A stretch of 32,244 nucleotides of DNA, taken from assembly GCA_016784875.1 (NCBI GenBank), contig JADHTX010000005.1, forward strand, positions 1 through 32,244, written 5' to 3'. Position 1 is the stretch's first letter, and the number at the start of each line of letters is the position of its first letter. The stretch comes from Methylobacter sp. (GTDB lineage Bacteria; Pseudomonadota; Gammaproteobacteria; Methylococcales; Methylomonadaceae). Position numbers and translations under genes: made by a program. This document shows positions 10,530-21,015 of this stretch, one piece after another. The notes beneath the pieces are model-generated. The model did not search any database. It had not been told where the DNA came from and worked only from the letters and a program-made list of their open reading frames with translations.

Positions 10530-10560
10530 GGTATTTGTTAGCGATGCGCTAACAAATACC
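10530..10560. repeat. Perfect 14-bp inverted repeat with 3-nt loop
   Basis: GGTATTTGTTAGCG-ATG-CGCTAACAAATACC. Confidence 0.9.
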
Positions 10561-10602
10561 CCTTTTGCAGTCGCGGGTGTGAGAATGATCGACACCGCCT
10601 AT

Positions 10603-10764
10603 ATACTTCGCACGGTTACGGTTGAGGAAATGATAGCGAGTTGATTCTTGTCGATAGCAAGGCGCTAAAACAGGCGCATAGCAAGCTATGAAACTGTTTT
10701 AGCAACGCGGCTATCGGCATAAAATCAGCCGCTAGGAATCCGCAACCGTGGCCGGGCGAAGTAT
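10603..10764 (-). mobile_element. MITE-like 162-bp foldback repeat, copy 2 (inverted)
   Basis: The reverse complement aligns over 162 bp with 5899-6060, with 4 substitutions and no indels. Its edge abuts the TAG stop of the CheB-CheR gene. Confidence 0.87.
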
Positions 10765-13725
10765 CTAGTCGGTGATATTGTCCATTGCCAGCAGGACCAT
10801 TTGCGGTTCGCCGATCTGGCCAACGATGCACCGGGCATTGAGTTGAATTTTGCGATGGCCAATGTTCGGAAAATTATGTTCAACCAGATAATTATCGAAA
10901 GACCGGTTGTGCGCCAGAACGTTTTCCAGCAGTTCGTGCAAAGCGGGAATGTTCCATTGGCCGTTGCCCAATTCGCAGAATGGGCATCCTACGGTCTCTT
11001 CAGCCGTCACTTTAAAGTTTTGGTAAAACGAGCGGCTGGCAGTAACGATCTTCAATTCGTCATTGAGTACGATAAGCGGCTCGCGTACCGTATTGACGAT
11101 GCCTTCGGCCAACTTTCTCGCTTCCTGTACGGCTATAGCCCTTGTGCGCTCGGTGATGTTGGTGAAGGTTAGCACCACGCCGTCAATCATGTTTTCCAGT
11201 GTCCGGTAGGGCTGGATGCGCGCCAGATACCAATTGCCGTTCAGGGTATTAACTTCGCGTTCTATGGGGACCAGGTTATCAAGTACGGTATGGGCATCAT
11301 CCAGCAGGTCTTTACCCACTAATTCGGGTTTGATGTCGCTCAGTGCGCGGCCTACATCCGAAGCAACCAACCGATACAGTTGCGTTGCATCTCGGGTAAA
11401 GCGTCGAATGATAAGGTGTTGATCTAAGAAGATGGTGCCGATGTGGATGTTGTCAAGCAGGTTCTTCATGTCGTTTTGCATGTCGGCCAGTTGGATGATT
11501 TTGGCTTGTAGTTCGGAGTTTACGGTGACCAGCTCTTCATTGATGGATTGCAGTTCTTCTTTTGAGGTTTCCAGTTCTTCATTGGTGGACTGCAGCTCTT
11601 CATTAGTGGATTGCATCTCTTCATTGGTGCATTTTAGCTCTTCGTTGGAGGCATATTGTTCCTCAATAGTGGCTTGAAGATTCTCTTTGGTGTAGGCCAG
11701 TTCGCATTCCAGTTCCTCGATATGGCGAAGTTCATCCTGCTTAGCGGTGCGCTTACGCTTAGCGCTTCTCGGTTTTTCTGAAGTCGGGACTGCTAGTTCC
11801 TGAAAGCTGGTCAATAATAGGTTTTTGTGGTCATTCGGGTTAGTCAGGGTTCGCATGCTGAGTTTCACCGGGTGAAAATCGCCATTGGTCTTGACCGACA
11901 GTTCCCGGTTCAAGCTCAGTGAATCTTGGTTAATGGCCAGGATTGCGCTACGCAGTTCCAGTTGCAGGCCTTCCCTTGCCATATCGACCATATTGAGGGT
12001 GGCTTGGCCGGGTGCCGGTCGCAAATATTTGCCGGTTTCGCCATAAACATAAAGGATGTTGCCGTTGATATCCGACACTACCGAGGCAGGGGCGTAAATT
12101 TGCAGTAGTATACGCCGGGTCAGTTCGGCCAAGTTGGTCTCCCGGGAGATCTTGATGATGTCTTCCGGTGCTTTGTGAGACGGTTCTGTCGTCCAGTTTA
12201 AATTACTGGTCAAAATAGCGCGGGTTGAAGCGAGGGAGGGGGAGGCACGATAGAACTTCCATTTGCGATTGAGTGTCGTAAACAGCTCCGTATGGTTGCC
12301 GATGCTCTCCGAAGGCGATAGAAACAGGACGCCGCCCGGCTTGAGTGCGTAGTGAAAAGCGGGAAGCAGACGGTTTTGCAGCTCCGGTTCCAGATAAATC
12401 ATCAGGTTGCGGCAGCTCAGCAGGTCTAGCTTGGTAAAAGGCGGATCTTTGATGACGTTTTGAACGGCAAATACCACCATTTCGCGAATTTCTTTCTTCA
12501 CTCGATAACCGCCGTCTTCCTTGATGAAGAACCGGCGCAATCGCTCGGGTGAAATATCTTGAACAATGTTGGGCGGGTATAAACCGGCGCGGGCTGTGGT
12601 AATGGTGTCTTCGGAAAGATCGGTGCTGTATAGCTGTACTTTAAACTCATAGTGGTGTCCATCTATCAGTTCGCGCAACACTATCGCAATGGAATAGGCC
12701 TCTTCACCGGTGGCGCAACCTGCCACCCAGACGCGGAAACAATAGTTATCGGGTTTGCCCTTAAGCAGGGCCGGTAAAATGTCCTTCTTAAGAACGACAA
12801 AGGCCTCCGGGTCGCGAAAGAAGCTGGTTACATTGATCAATAGCTCTTTAAATAAAGACTTTATTTCGGAAGGATTCTCCTTGAGAAATTTGGCGTAGCC
12901 TTCGGTATCCTCAATGCCGTTCTGTGACATGCGGCGCTGAATGCGGCGAGTGATGGTGCTTTTTTTGTAGAGCGAGAAATCCTGGCCTGTACTGCTGCGT
13001 AATTGCATTAGGATGTGGTTAATACCGCTTAGGACAATCGGCGGAGAGCCCGGTTCTAGTGTATGTATACCGGTAAGCAGTACTTCCGCCATTTTTTCCA
13101 CCGGCAAAATATGGGTAACATAGCCCGATTGGATGGCGCTGGTCGGCATTCCGTCGAATTTTGCGGTAGTCGGCTCCTGTGCCATGGTAATGCCTCCGCC
13201 CCCGAGGATGGCGCGTAAGCCCAAGGTGCCGTCGGTACCGGTGCCTGACAGGATAACTCCGCTGGCTTTTTCGGACTGGTCTTCAGCCAGCGAGCGCAGG
13301 AATACATCGATAGGCATGCGCTGCCCGTGTGGCATTGTCGGTATGCTCAGTTGCAAGGCGCCGCGGAAGATGGTCATGTCGCGGTTGGGCGGGATGACAT
13401 AAACGCAATTAGGCATGACCTTCATTTGATCCTGAGCTTCAAATACCGGCATGGTGGTGACTCGTTGCAAAATTTCGGTAAGGATGCTGTTGTGGCTGGG
13501 GTCAAGGTGCGAGATCAGCACGAAAGCCATGCCGCTATCGGACGGGGCATGGCGGAAGAACAGCTCGAACGCTTCAAGGCCGCCGGCGGAAGCTCCCAAG
13601 CCAACGATGGGGAAGCCGTTTTTGTGCTTGGGCTGATTTACCGTGGGCGTCGGTTGGGTCTTTTTCTGGGTCATTGCGGGATGCTCTGTTGGCGCGGCAT
13701 AGCGGCGGGGATTAGGTGAGTGCAA
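10765..13725 (-). CDS. CheB-CheR-PAS fusion (methylesterase/methyltransferase hybrid sensor protein)
   Basis: 986 aa ORF. CheB catalytic region (VGLGASAGGLEAFELFF, LISHLDPSH, LSGTGTDGTLGLRAI), CheR region (SLFKELLINVTSFFRDPEAF, VAGCATGEEAYSIAIVL, DLLSCRNLMIYL), coiled coil (TNEEMQSTNEELQSTNEELETSKEEL), then PAS domains. Ends at ...MDNITD. The 13725 start is TTG; ATG 13674 (MTQKKTQ) is an alternative. Confidence 0.93.
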   Translation of the reverse strand: MHSPNPRRYAAPTEHPAMTQKKTQPTPTVNQPKHKNGFPIVGLGASAGGLEAFELFFRHAPSDSGMAFVLISHLDPSHNSILTEILQRVTTMPVFEAQDQMKVMPNCVYVIPPNRDMTIFRGALQLSIPTMPHGQRMPIDVFLRSLAEDQSEKASGVILSGTGTDGTLGLRAILGGGGITMAQEPTTAKFDGMPTSAIQSGYVTHILPVEKMAEVLLTGIHTLEPGSPPIVLSGINHILMQLRSSTGQDFSLYKKSTITRRIQRRMSQNGIEDTEGYAKFLKENPSEIKSLFKELLINVTSFFRDPEAFVVLKKDILPALLKGKPDNYCFRVWVAGCATGEEAYSIAIVLRELIDGHHYEFKVQLYSTDLSEDTITTARAGLYPPNIVQDISPERLRRFFIKEDGGYRVKKEIREMVVFAVQNVIKDPPFTKLDLLSCRNLMIYLEPELQNRLLPAFHYALKPGGVLFLSPSESIGNHTELFTTLNRKWKFYRASPSLASTRAILTSNLNWTTEPSHKAPEDIIKISRETNLAELTRRILLQIYAPASVVSDINGNILYVYGETGKYLRPAPGQATLNMVDMAREGLQLELRSAILAINQDSLSLNRELSVKTNGDFHPVKLSMRTLTNPNDHKNLLLTSFQELAVPTSEKPRSAKRKRTAKQDELRHIEELECELAYTKENLQATIEEQYASNEELKCTNEEMQSTNEELQSTNEELETSKEELQSINEELVTVNSELQAKIIQLADMQNDMKNLLDNIHIGTIFLDQHLIIRRFTRDATQLYRLVASDVGRALSDIKPELVGKDLLDDAHTVLDNLVPIEREVNTLNGNWYLARIQPYRTLENMIDGVVLTFTNITERTRAIAVQEARKLAEGIVNTVREPLIVLNDELKIVTASRSFYQNFKVTAEETVGCPFCELGNGQWNIPALHELLENVLAHNRSFDNYLVEHNFPNIGHRKIQLNARCIVGQIGEPQMVLLAMDNITD
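11516..11690 (-). repeat. Coding heptad-type repeat (coiled coil) in the CheB-CheR fusion
   Basis: Repeated STNEELQ/STNEELE/SINEELV units, visible as near-repeats of CTCTTCATTGGTGGATTG on the + strand. Confidence 0.85.
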
Positions 13726-13807
13726 GGAATCATTGAGTTAATAGTGCCTTATCGCGGCAAAGTCAATTTATTTGCCGTATGACATATAATTATACTTGAA
13801 GATATGA

Positions 13808-15336
<1,529 letters not shown>

Positions 15337-15337
<1 letters not shown>

Positions 15338-16539
15338 TGTCGCCTAGAGATATTTTAGACAGTATAGAGCCGAATTTCACCAAAGGTGGACGGTTTGAGA
15401 AGTATTACGGTCTCTATGAGATGGTGGATACTTTTATCTATACTCCGGCAGATGTAACGCGTGGCACCACGCATGTTCGTGACGGCAATGACCTGAAACG
15501 AACCATGACTTTTGTGGTTATAGCGACGTTTTTTTGTATATTGATGGCTTGGTATAATACCGGCTATCAAGCTAATTTAGCCATGGAAACGATGGGACTG
15601 GAAAAAGCCCAAGGCTGGCGCAGTATCCCGATGATGATTTTCGGCTACAACACCATGAATCCGTTTTCTAACATGGTTCATGGGGCTTTGTATTTTCTGC
15701 CTATTTATATTGTTACGTTAGCAGTTGGCGGTGTGTGGGAAGTATTATTCGCTACAGTTCGCGGGCATGAAGTGAATGAAGGCTTTTTGGTGTCGTCAAT
15801 GTTATATACGTTGATTATGCCGCCGGATATGCCTCTATGGCAGGTAGCGCTGGGTATTTCTTTCGGTATTGTGATCGGCAAGGAAGTTTTCGGCGGGACT
15901 GGGAAAAACTTTCTGAATCCAGCGTTGACTGGACGGGCATTTTTATATTTTGCTTATCCTGCGTCTATTTCAGGCGATTCTGTTTGGGTTGCTGTCGACG
16001 GCTTTACTGCGGCGACGCCTTTAGGTTTGGCAGCGAATGGCGGTCTTGAAGCGGTTTACTCGGCTAATTACAGCTGGATGCAAAGCTTTTTCGGTTTTGA
16101 GCCAGGCTGTCTTGGCGAAACATCAACGCTGGCTATTTTAATTGGCGCGGCATTCTTGTTATATACGAAAGTGGCATCTTACCGGGTTATGGGCGGCGTA
16201 TTTGCAGGTATGGTTGCGACTTCGTTAATGTTCAACATTATCGGGAGCGATACCAATCATATGTTTGCGTTGCCTTGGTACTGGCACCTGACCATGGGTG
16301 GTTTTGCTTTCGGTATGGTTTATATGGCGACAGACCCAGTTAGTGCAGCAATGACCGATACCGGTCGCTGGGTGTTTGGAGCATTAGTCGGGGTTATGAC
16401 GGTATTAATCAGGGTTGTTAATCCGGCATTTCCAGAAGGTATTATGCTGGCAATTCTATTTTCCAACATGTTTGCGCCTACGATTGATTATTTTGTCGTT
16501 CAAGCCAATATTAGAAGAAGGATGAAACGTCATGCTTAA
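15337..16539 (+). CDS. nqrB: NQR subunit B
   Basis: 400 aa. RnfD/NqrB family membrane protein with FGGTGKNFLNPALTGRAFLYFAYP and DGFTAATPLG (FMN-threonine region). Overlaps the nqrA stop. Confidence 0.97.
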
Positions 16540-17428
16540 GTGTGAACAGTTTAAAACTTATCAAGATAAAATTTGCGGCAAGTTGGACAATTGCGAGCAT
16601 TATCAAAAATTCAAAGTTTACCGGGACAAGGTTCTTGCCTTAGGTAATGATAGTTTAGAAAAGACTATCGCTATTGCTGTTGCGCTTTGTCTGGTTTGTG
16701 CGGTTCTGGTTTCATTTTCTGCGGTTGCGTTAAAGCCTCTTCAAGTCCATAACAAAGAATTGGATATGAAAAAGAACATTCTTGATGTGGCGGGCTTGCT
16801 TCAGGAAGATAGCAATATCGATGCAGAGTTTGCGGAAAGAATTGAAGCAAAAATCGTCGATCTGGAAACGGGCGATTATGTTGAGGATATGAATGTCGCC
16901 GAATACGATCAACGTAAAGCGGCAAAAGATCCTGATTTAAGCGTTGCTATTCCAAAAGATAAAGATATTGCTCATATCCGGGTAAAGGCTAAGCTTGCGA
17001 AAGTCTTTTTGGTAAAAGAGGGTGGCGCGATTAAGTCAATTATCCTGCCGATTAACGGTTATGGTTTATGGTCTACCTTGTATGGTTTTCTTTCGGTAGA
17101 TCCTGATGGGCAAACCGTACAGAGTATCAACTTTTACGATCAAGCTGAAACACCGGGGCTGGGTGGTGAGGTGGTTAACCCTAACTGGCGCGCATTATGG
17201 AAAGGCAAAAAAGTCTATCCCGAAACCGGTACCGACATGAGTGAGCCGGCGTTAAGCCTGATTAAAGGCGTGGTGGATAATACTAAAGCGGGTTCACAAT
17301 ATCAGGTTGATGGTCTTGCAGGTGCAACGTTGACCAGTACCGGTGTCAGTAATCTGGTCAAATACTGGATGAGCAAAGAAGGTTTTGCCTCGTATTTAGC
17401 CAAAGTAAGAACGGTTAAAGGAGTTTAA
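16532..17428 (+). CDS. nqrC: NQR subunit C with N-terminal extension
   Basis: 298 aa. TM segment [26 protein letters not shown]-binding region [16 protein letters not shown] 16532 preceded by AGAAGG. Extra N-terminal cytoplasmic segment. Confidence 0.95.
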   Translation: MLKCEQFKTYQDKICGKLDNCEHYQKFKVYRDKVLALGNDSLEKTIAIAVALCLVCAVLVSFSAVALKPLQVHNKELDMKKNILDVAGLLQEDSNIDAEFAERIEAKIVDLETGDYVEDMNVAEYDQRKAAKDPDLSVAIPKDKDIAHIRVKAKLAKVFLVKEGGAIKSIILPINGYGLWSTLYGFLSVDPDGQTVQSINFYDQAETPGLGGEVVNPNWRALWKGKKVYPETGTDMSEPALSLIKGVVDNTKAGSQYQVDGLAGATLTSTGVSNLVKYWMSKEGFASYLAKVRTVKGV

Positions 17429-17430
17429 TC

Positions 17431-18111
17431 ATGAGTGAAATTTTAAATGATGAAACAAAAAAAGTATTAACGACTCCGCTGGTCAATGACAACCCGATTA
17501 CTTTACAAGTTTTGGGTATTTGTTCGGCCTTGGCGGTTACGTCGCAAATGTCGACTTCGCTGATTATGGCGTTGGCATTGACCTTGGTGACGGCATTTTC
17601 CAGCGCGGCAATCAGTTCTATCCGTAACCATATTCCCAGCAGTATACGGATCATTGTGCAGATGACGATTATTGCCTCGCTAGTTATCGTAGTGGATCAG
17701 ATTTTGAAGGCCTTTGCTTATGAAATCAGCAAACAATTGTCGGTGTTCGTCGGTTTGATTATTACCAACTGTATCGTGATGGGACGTGCTGAAGCCTATG
17801 CGATGAAGAATCCGCCTTTAGAAAGTTTTATGGACGGTATCGGTAATGGTTTAGGTTACAGCTTGATATTGATTATTGTTGCATTTTTTAGAGAAACCTT
17901 GGGCTCAGGTAAATTATTGGGCTTTGAGATTTTTCCGCTAACTAAAGATGGCGGTTGGTATGACCCTAACGGTTTGATGTTATTGCCGCCGAGTGCTTTC
18001 TTTATCATTGGCTTGATTATCTGGTCAGTCCGTCAATGGAAACCTGAGCAAACTGAAAAAGCGGATTTCAAAATATTATCGATTTCTCATGGTGAAGGAG
18101 GGCATCACTAA
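17431..18111 (+). CDS. nqrD: NQR subunit D
   Basis: 226 aa RnfE/NqrD-type membrane protein: [56 protein letters not shown]. Confidence 0.97.
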   Translation: MSEILNDETKKVLTTPLVNDNPITLQVLGICSALAVTSQMSTSLIMALALTLVTAFSSAAISSIRNHIPSSIRIIVQMTIIASLVIVVDQILKAFAYEISKQLSVFVGLIITNCIVMGRAEAYAMKNPPLESFMDGIGNGLGYSLILIIVAFFRETLGSGKLLGFEIFPLTKDGGWYDPNGLMLLPPSAFFIIGLIIWSVRQWKPEQTEKADFKILSISHGEGGHH

Positions 18112-18719
18112 TGGAAGCTTATATCAGTTTATTTGTTAAGGCTGTCTTTATTGAAAATCTTGCGCTTTCCTTCTTTTTGGGGATGTGTACTTTTATCGCG
18201 GTCTCCAAGAAAATTTCGACGGCGATGGGTTTAGGTATTGCGGTTATGGTGGTGCAAACCATTACGGTTCCTGCTAATAATATTATTTATCACACGCTGT
18301 TAAAAGAAGATGCACTGTCCTGGATGGGCATTACCGGTGTGGATTTAAGCTTTTTAGCGCTATTAAGCTGTATCGGCATGATTGCCGCTTTGGTGCAAAT
18401 TCTTGAAATGATTTTGGATAAATTCTTTCCGGCCTTGTATCACGCATTAGGCGTGTTTTTGCCTTTAATCACGGTAAACTGCGCGATTCTTGGCGGTAGT
18501 TTGTTTATGATTGAGCGGGACTATAATTTCGGGGAAAGTGTCACTTACGGTGTGGGCAGTGGTCTGGGTTGGGCGCTGGCTATTACTGTCATGGCAGGCG
18601 TACGTGAAAAACTCAAATACAGTGATATTCCCGCCGGTTTGCAAGGTCTGGGCATTACTTTTATTACTGCGGGTCTGATGTCGCTTGGCTTCATGGCTTT
18701 CTCTGGAATCCAACTTTAA
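18111..18719 (+). CDS. nqrE: NQR subunit E
   Basis: 202 aa RnfA/NqrE-type membrane protein: [34 protein letters not shown]. Confidence 0.97.
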   Translation: MEAYISLFVKAVFIENLALSFFLGMCTFIAVSKKISTAMGLGIAVMVVQTITVPANNIIYHTLLKEDALSWMGITGVDLSFLALLSCIGMIAALVQILEMILDKFFPALYHALGVFLPLITVNCAILGGSLFMIERDYNFGESVTYGVGSGLGWALAITVMAGVREKLKYSDIPAGLQGLGITFITAGLMSLGFMAFSGIQL

Positions 18720-18731
18720 AAAGGTAGCGTA

Positions 18732-19952
18732 ATGCTGGAAATTCTATTAGGGATCATTATTTTCACGGCTTTTGTTATAGCGCTGGTATTCGTTATCATC
18801 GGTGCTAAAAACAAATTGGTTGCGGAAGGAGATGTTGAGATCCTGATCAATGATGAAAAGAAAATTCATGTGCCTGCAGGGTCAAAGTTATTAACGGCTT
18901 TATCCGATAATGGTTTGTTTGTATCGTCAGCCTGTGGCGGCGGCGGTACTTGTGGGCAATGTAAGGTAAAAGTACATTCAGGCGGCGGTGAGATTTTGCC
19001 TACTGAATTAAGTCATATTAGTAAAAGGGAAGCGGCTCACGGAGAGCGTCTTTCTTGTCAGGTATCCGTTAAACATAACATGAGCATTGAAGTTGAAGAT
19101 GATGTGTTCGGTGTTAAAAAGTGGGAATGTACGGTTAAATCAAACCATAACGTTGCCACTTTTATTAAGGAACTGGTGCTGGAATTGCCGAAAGGTGAGG
19201 AAATCAACTATCGCGCAGGCGGATACATTCAGATTGAATGTCCTTCGTATGTTGCCAAGTACAGTGATTTCGATATCGAAGAAAGGTTTCGCGATGATTG
19301 GGATAAGTTTAATATATGGCGTTATGTTTCTGAAGTAAAAGAGCCTGCGTTACGCGCTTACTCAATGGCAAGTTATCCTGAAGAAAAAGAAATCATGTTG
19401 AACGTGCGCATCGCGACACCGCCTCCCGGTGCTCCGGATAGCGTACCTCCCGGTATCATGTCTTCTTATATCTTCAGTTTGAAGCCCGGTGATAAATGTA
19501 TTGTTTCAGGTCCTTATGGAGAATTCTTTGCCAAAGAAACCGAAAATGAAATGGTCTTTATCGGTGGCGGTGCGGGTATGGCGCCGATGCGTTCGCATAT
19601 CTTCGATCAATTACGCAGGCTTAAATCCAAGCGTAAAATGACCTTCTGGTATGGTGCGCGTAGTAAGCGCGAAATGTTCTATGTCGAAGATTTCGATATG
19701 CTGGCCAAGGAAAATGATAATTTCGAATGGCATGTTGCGTTGTCGGATCCTTTGCCGGATGATAACTGGACGGGCTACACCGGTTTTATTCATAATGTTC
19801 TTTTCGAAGAATACATTAAGAATCATCCGGCTCCGGAAGATTGTGAATTTTATATGTGCGGACCACCGATGATGAACTCGGCGGTGATCAAGATGCTGTT
19901 AGATAATGGCGTAGAGCCGGAAAATATCTTCCTGGATGATTTTGGCGGATAG
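18732..19952 (+). CDS. nqrF: NQR subunit F (2Fe-2S and FAD/NADH domains)
   Basis: 406 aa. 2Fe-2S motif [17 protein letters not shown]-binding [12 protein letters not shown]-binding [12 protein letters not shown]. Confidence 0.98.
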   Translation: MLEILLGIIIFTAFVIALVFVIIGAKNKLVAEGDVEILINDEKKIHVPAGSKLLTALSDNGLFVSSACGGGGTCGQCKVKVHSGGGEILPTELSHISKREAAHGERLSCQVSVKHNMSIEVEDDVFGVKKWECTVKSNHNVATFIKELVLELPKGEEINYRAGGYIQIECPSYVAKYSDFDIEERFRDDWDKFNIWRYVSEVKEPALRAYSMASYPEEKEIMLNVRIATPPPGAPDSVPPGIMSSYIFSLKPGDKCIVSGPYGEFFAKETENEMVFIGGGAGMAPMRSHIFDQLRRLKSKRKMTFWYGARSKREMFYVEDFDMLAKENDNFEWHVALSDPLPDDNWTGYTGFIHNVLFEEYIKNHPAPEDCEFYMCGPPMMNSAVIKMLLDNGVEPENIFLDDFGG

Positions 19953-20020
19953 CTAATGTAGATACCTTCTTCTCAATGAGTGCTGTTTTTTTGGGGAGTG
20001 GGTGGAAGGCATCACATTAA

Positions 20021-20057
20021 ACGAGGAGTTCGGCTATGCCTGCTCCTCGTTTTTTTA
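20021..20057 (+). terminator. Intrinsic terminator after nqrF
   Basis: ACGAGGAG ... CTCCTCGT stem followed by TTTTTTT. Confidence 0.9.
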
Positions 20058-20091
20058 TTGTAGGTCTTGACAAATTTTACGAGGTGTTACC

Positions 20092-20280
20092 ATGGTTTAT
20101 TTTTTAGTGACTTTTGTGTTCATGGTTTTTGTTATTGCCATTATGGCGATAGGTGTGATTTTCGGTAGGCGCGCTATTAAAGGATCGTGTGGCGGTGCGA
20201 ATAATGCTGATTGTGTTTGTGTTGAAAAATGTGATAAAAGAAAGAAGCTGGAAGCGGAAGCGCATTTGAATCAAGGCTAG
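20092..20280 (+). CDS. nqrM: NqrM (DUF539) NQR iron-centre maturation factor
   Basis: 62 aa. One TM segment then a Cys motif CGGANNADCVCVEKCDKRKK, next to nqr. Confidence 0.88.
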   Translation: MVYFLVTFVFMVFVIAIMAIGVIFGRRAIKGSCGGANNADCVCVEKCDKRKKLEAEAHLNQG

Positions 20281-20369
20281 TAGTTTCCATCGTTGGGTTT
20301 CGCTAAAGCCTGTGTTTTAGTGATTTAACCTAAAATTAATACAAAAATAACAATAAGCAGGAGTTAATT

Positions 20370-20765
20370 ATGCTGGCGAAAATTACTATCGCAGATTATA
20401 TGTCGAAAAGATTGGTTACGCTGGGGCAGGGTACTGAGGTGATCGATGCCGTAAAAATATTATTGGATCATAAAATTACCAGTGCTCCTGTTATTGATCA
20501 ACAAGGACACTTACTGGGTATGTTTTCTGAAAAGGATGTGATGAGGATTATTTTGGAAACCGTTTATAACCAAAGCATGAGTGGCAAAGTTGGCGATTAT
20601 ATGAGTTTAGATGTGGTAAGTGTTGATGCTCAATCCAGTATCGTGGATCTGGCTGAAAAATTTCAGCAGTCTTCTGTCCGGAGTTTTCCTGTTTTTCAAG
20701 ATAACGAGTTGGTTGGGATTGTCAGTCGAACCGATGTGTTAAGGGCTTTGGCTTCAAACAATTAA
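20370..20765 (+). CDS. Tandem CBS-domain protein
   Basis: 131 aa. Two CBS repeats (YMSKRLVTLGQGTEVIDAVKILLDHKITSAPVIDQQGHLLGMFSEKDVM; YMSLDVVSVDAQSSIVDLAEKFQQSSVRSFPVFQDNELVGIVSRTDVLRAL). Confidence 0.92.
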   Translation: MLAKITIADYMSKRLVTLGQGTEVIDAVKILLDHKITSAPVIDQQGHLLGMFSEKDVMRIILETVYNQSMSGKVGDYMSLDVVSVDAQSSIVDLAEKFQQSSVRSFPVFQDNELVGIVSRTDVLRALASNN

Positions 20766-21015
20766 CTACTGTGAGGCACAAAAGCGCTATGAATAACCTA
20801 AATGAAACAATTCAATAGCAACAAGGCGAATACGGATTGTGTGAATTGATGCTGATAAAATTTTAGGCGGCTTATCAATACGCATAACGATCTTTGCTGT
20901 TTTGAACAAATTCGGACGTGCCAGTCTATTCGGTGTCGTATGCGTTTGGCATTCTTGTTCTTTATATTAGGCTTAGTGTCCAGGAGTCATCTTATTTCCC
21001 AAGTGGACGAGTCTA

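Noticed and set aside
10616-10831. 71-aa minus-strand ORF crossing repeat copy 2 and the CheB-CheR 3' end
   Set aside because: Composed of repeat sequence and an alternate frame of the fusion gene; chance ORF.
11432-11677. Short tandem-like DNA repeat and + strand Ser-rich ORF (SSSLVDCSSSLVDC)
   Set aside because: It is the antisense reading of the STNEELQ coiled coil in the CheB-CheR fusion, a family-typical heptad repeat, not a CRISPR or separate gene.
20067-20095. TTGACA-like hexamer upstream of nqrM as a promoter
   Set aside because: No matching -10 at proper spacing before the start codon; not supportable.
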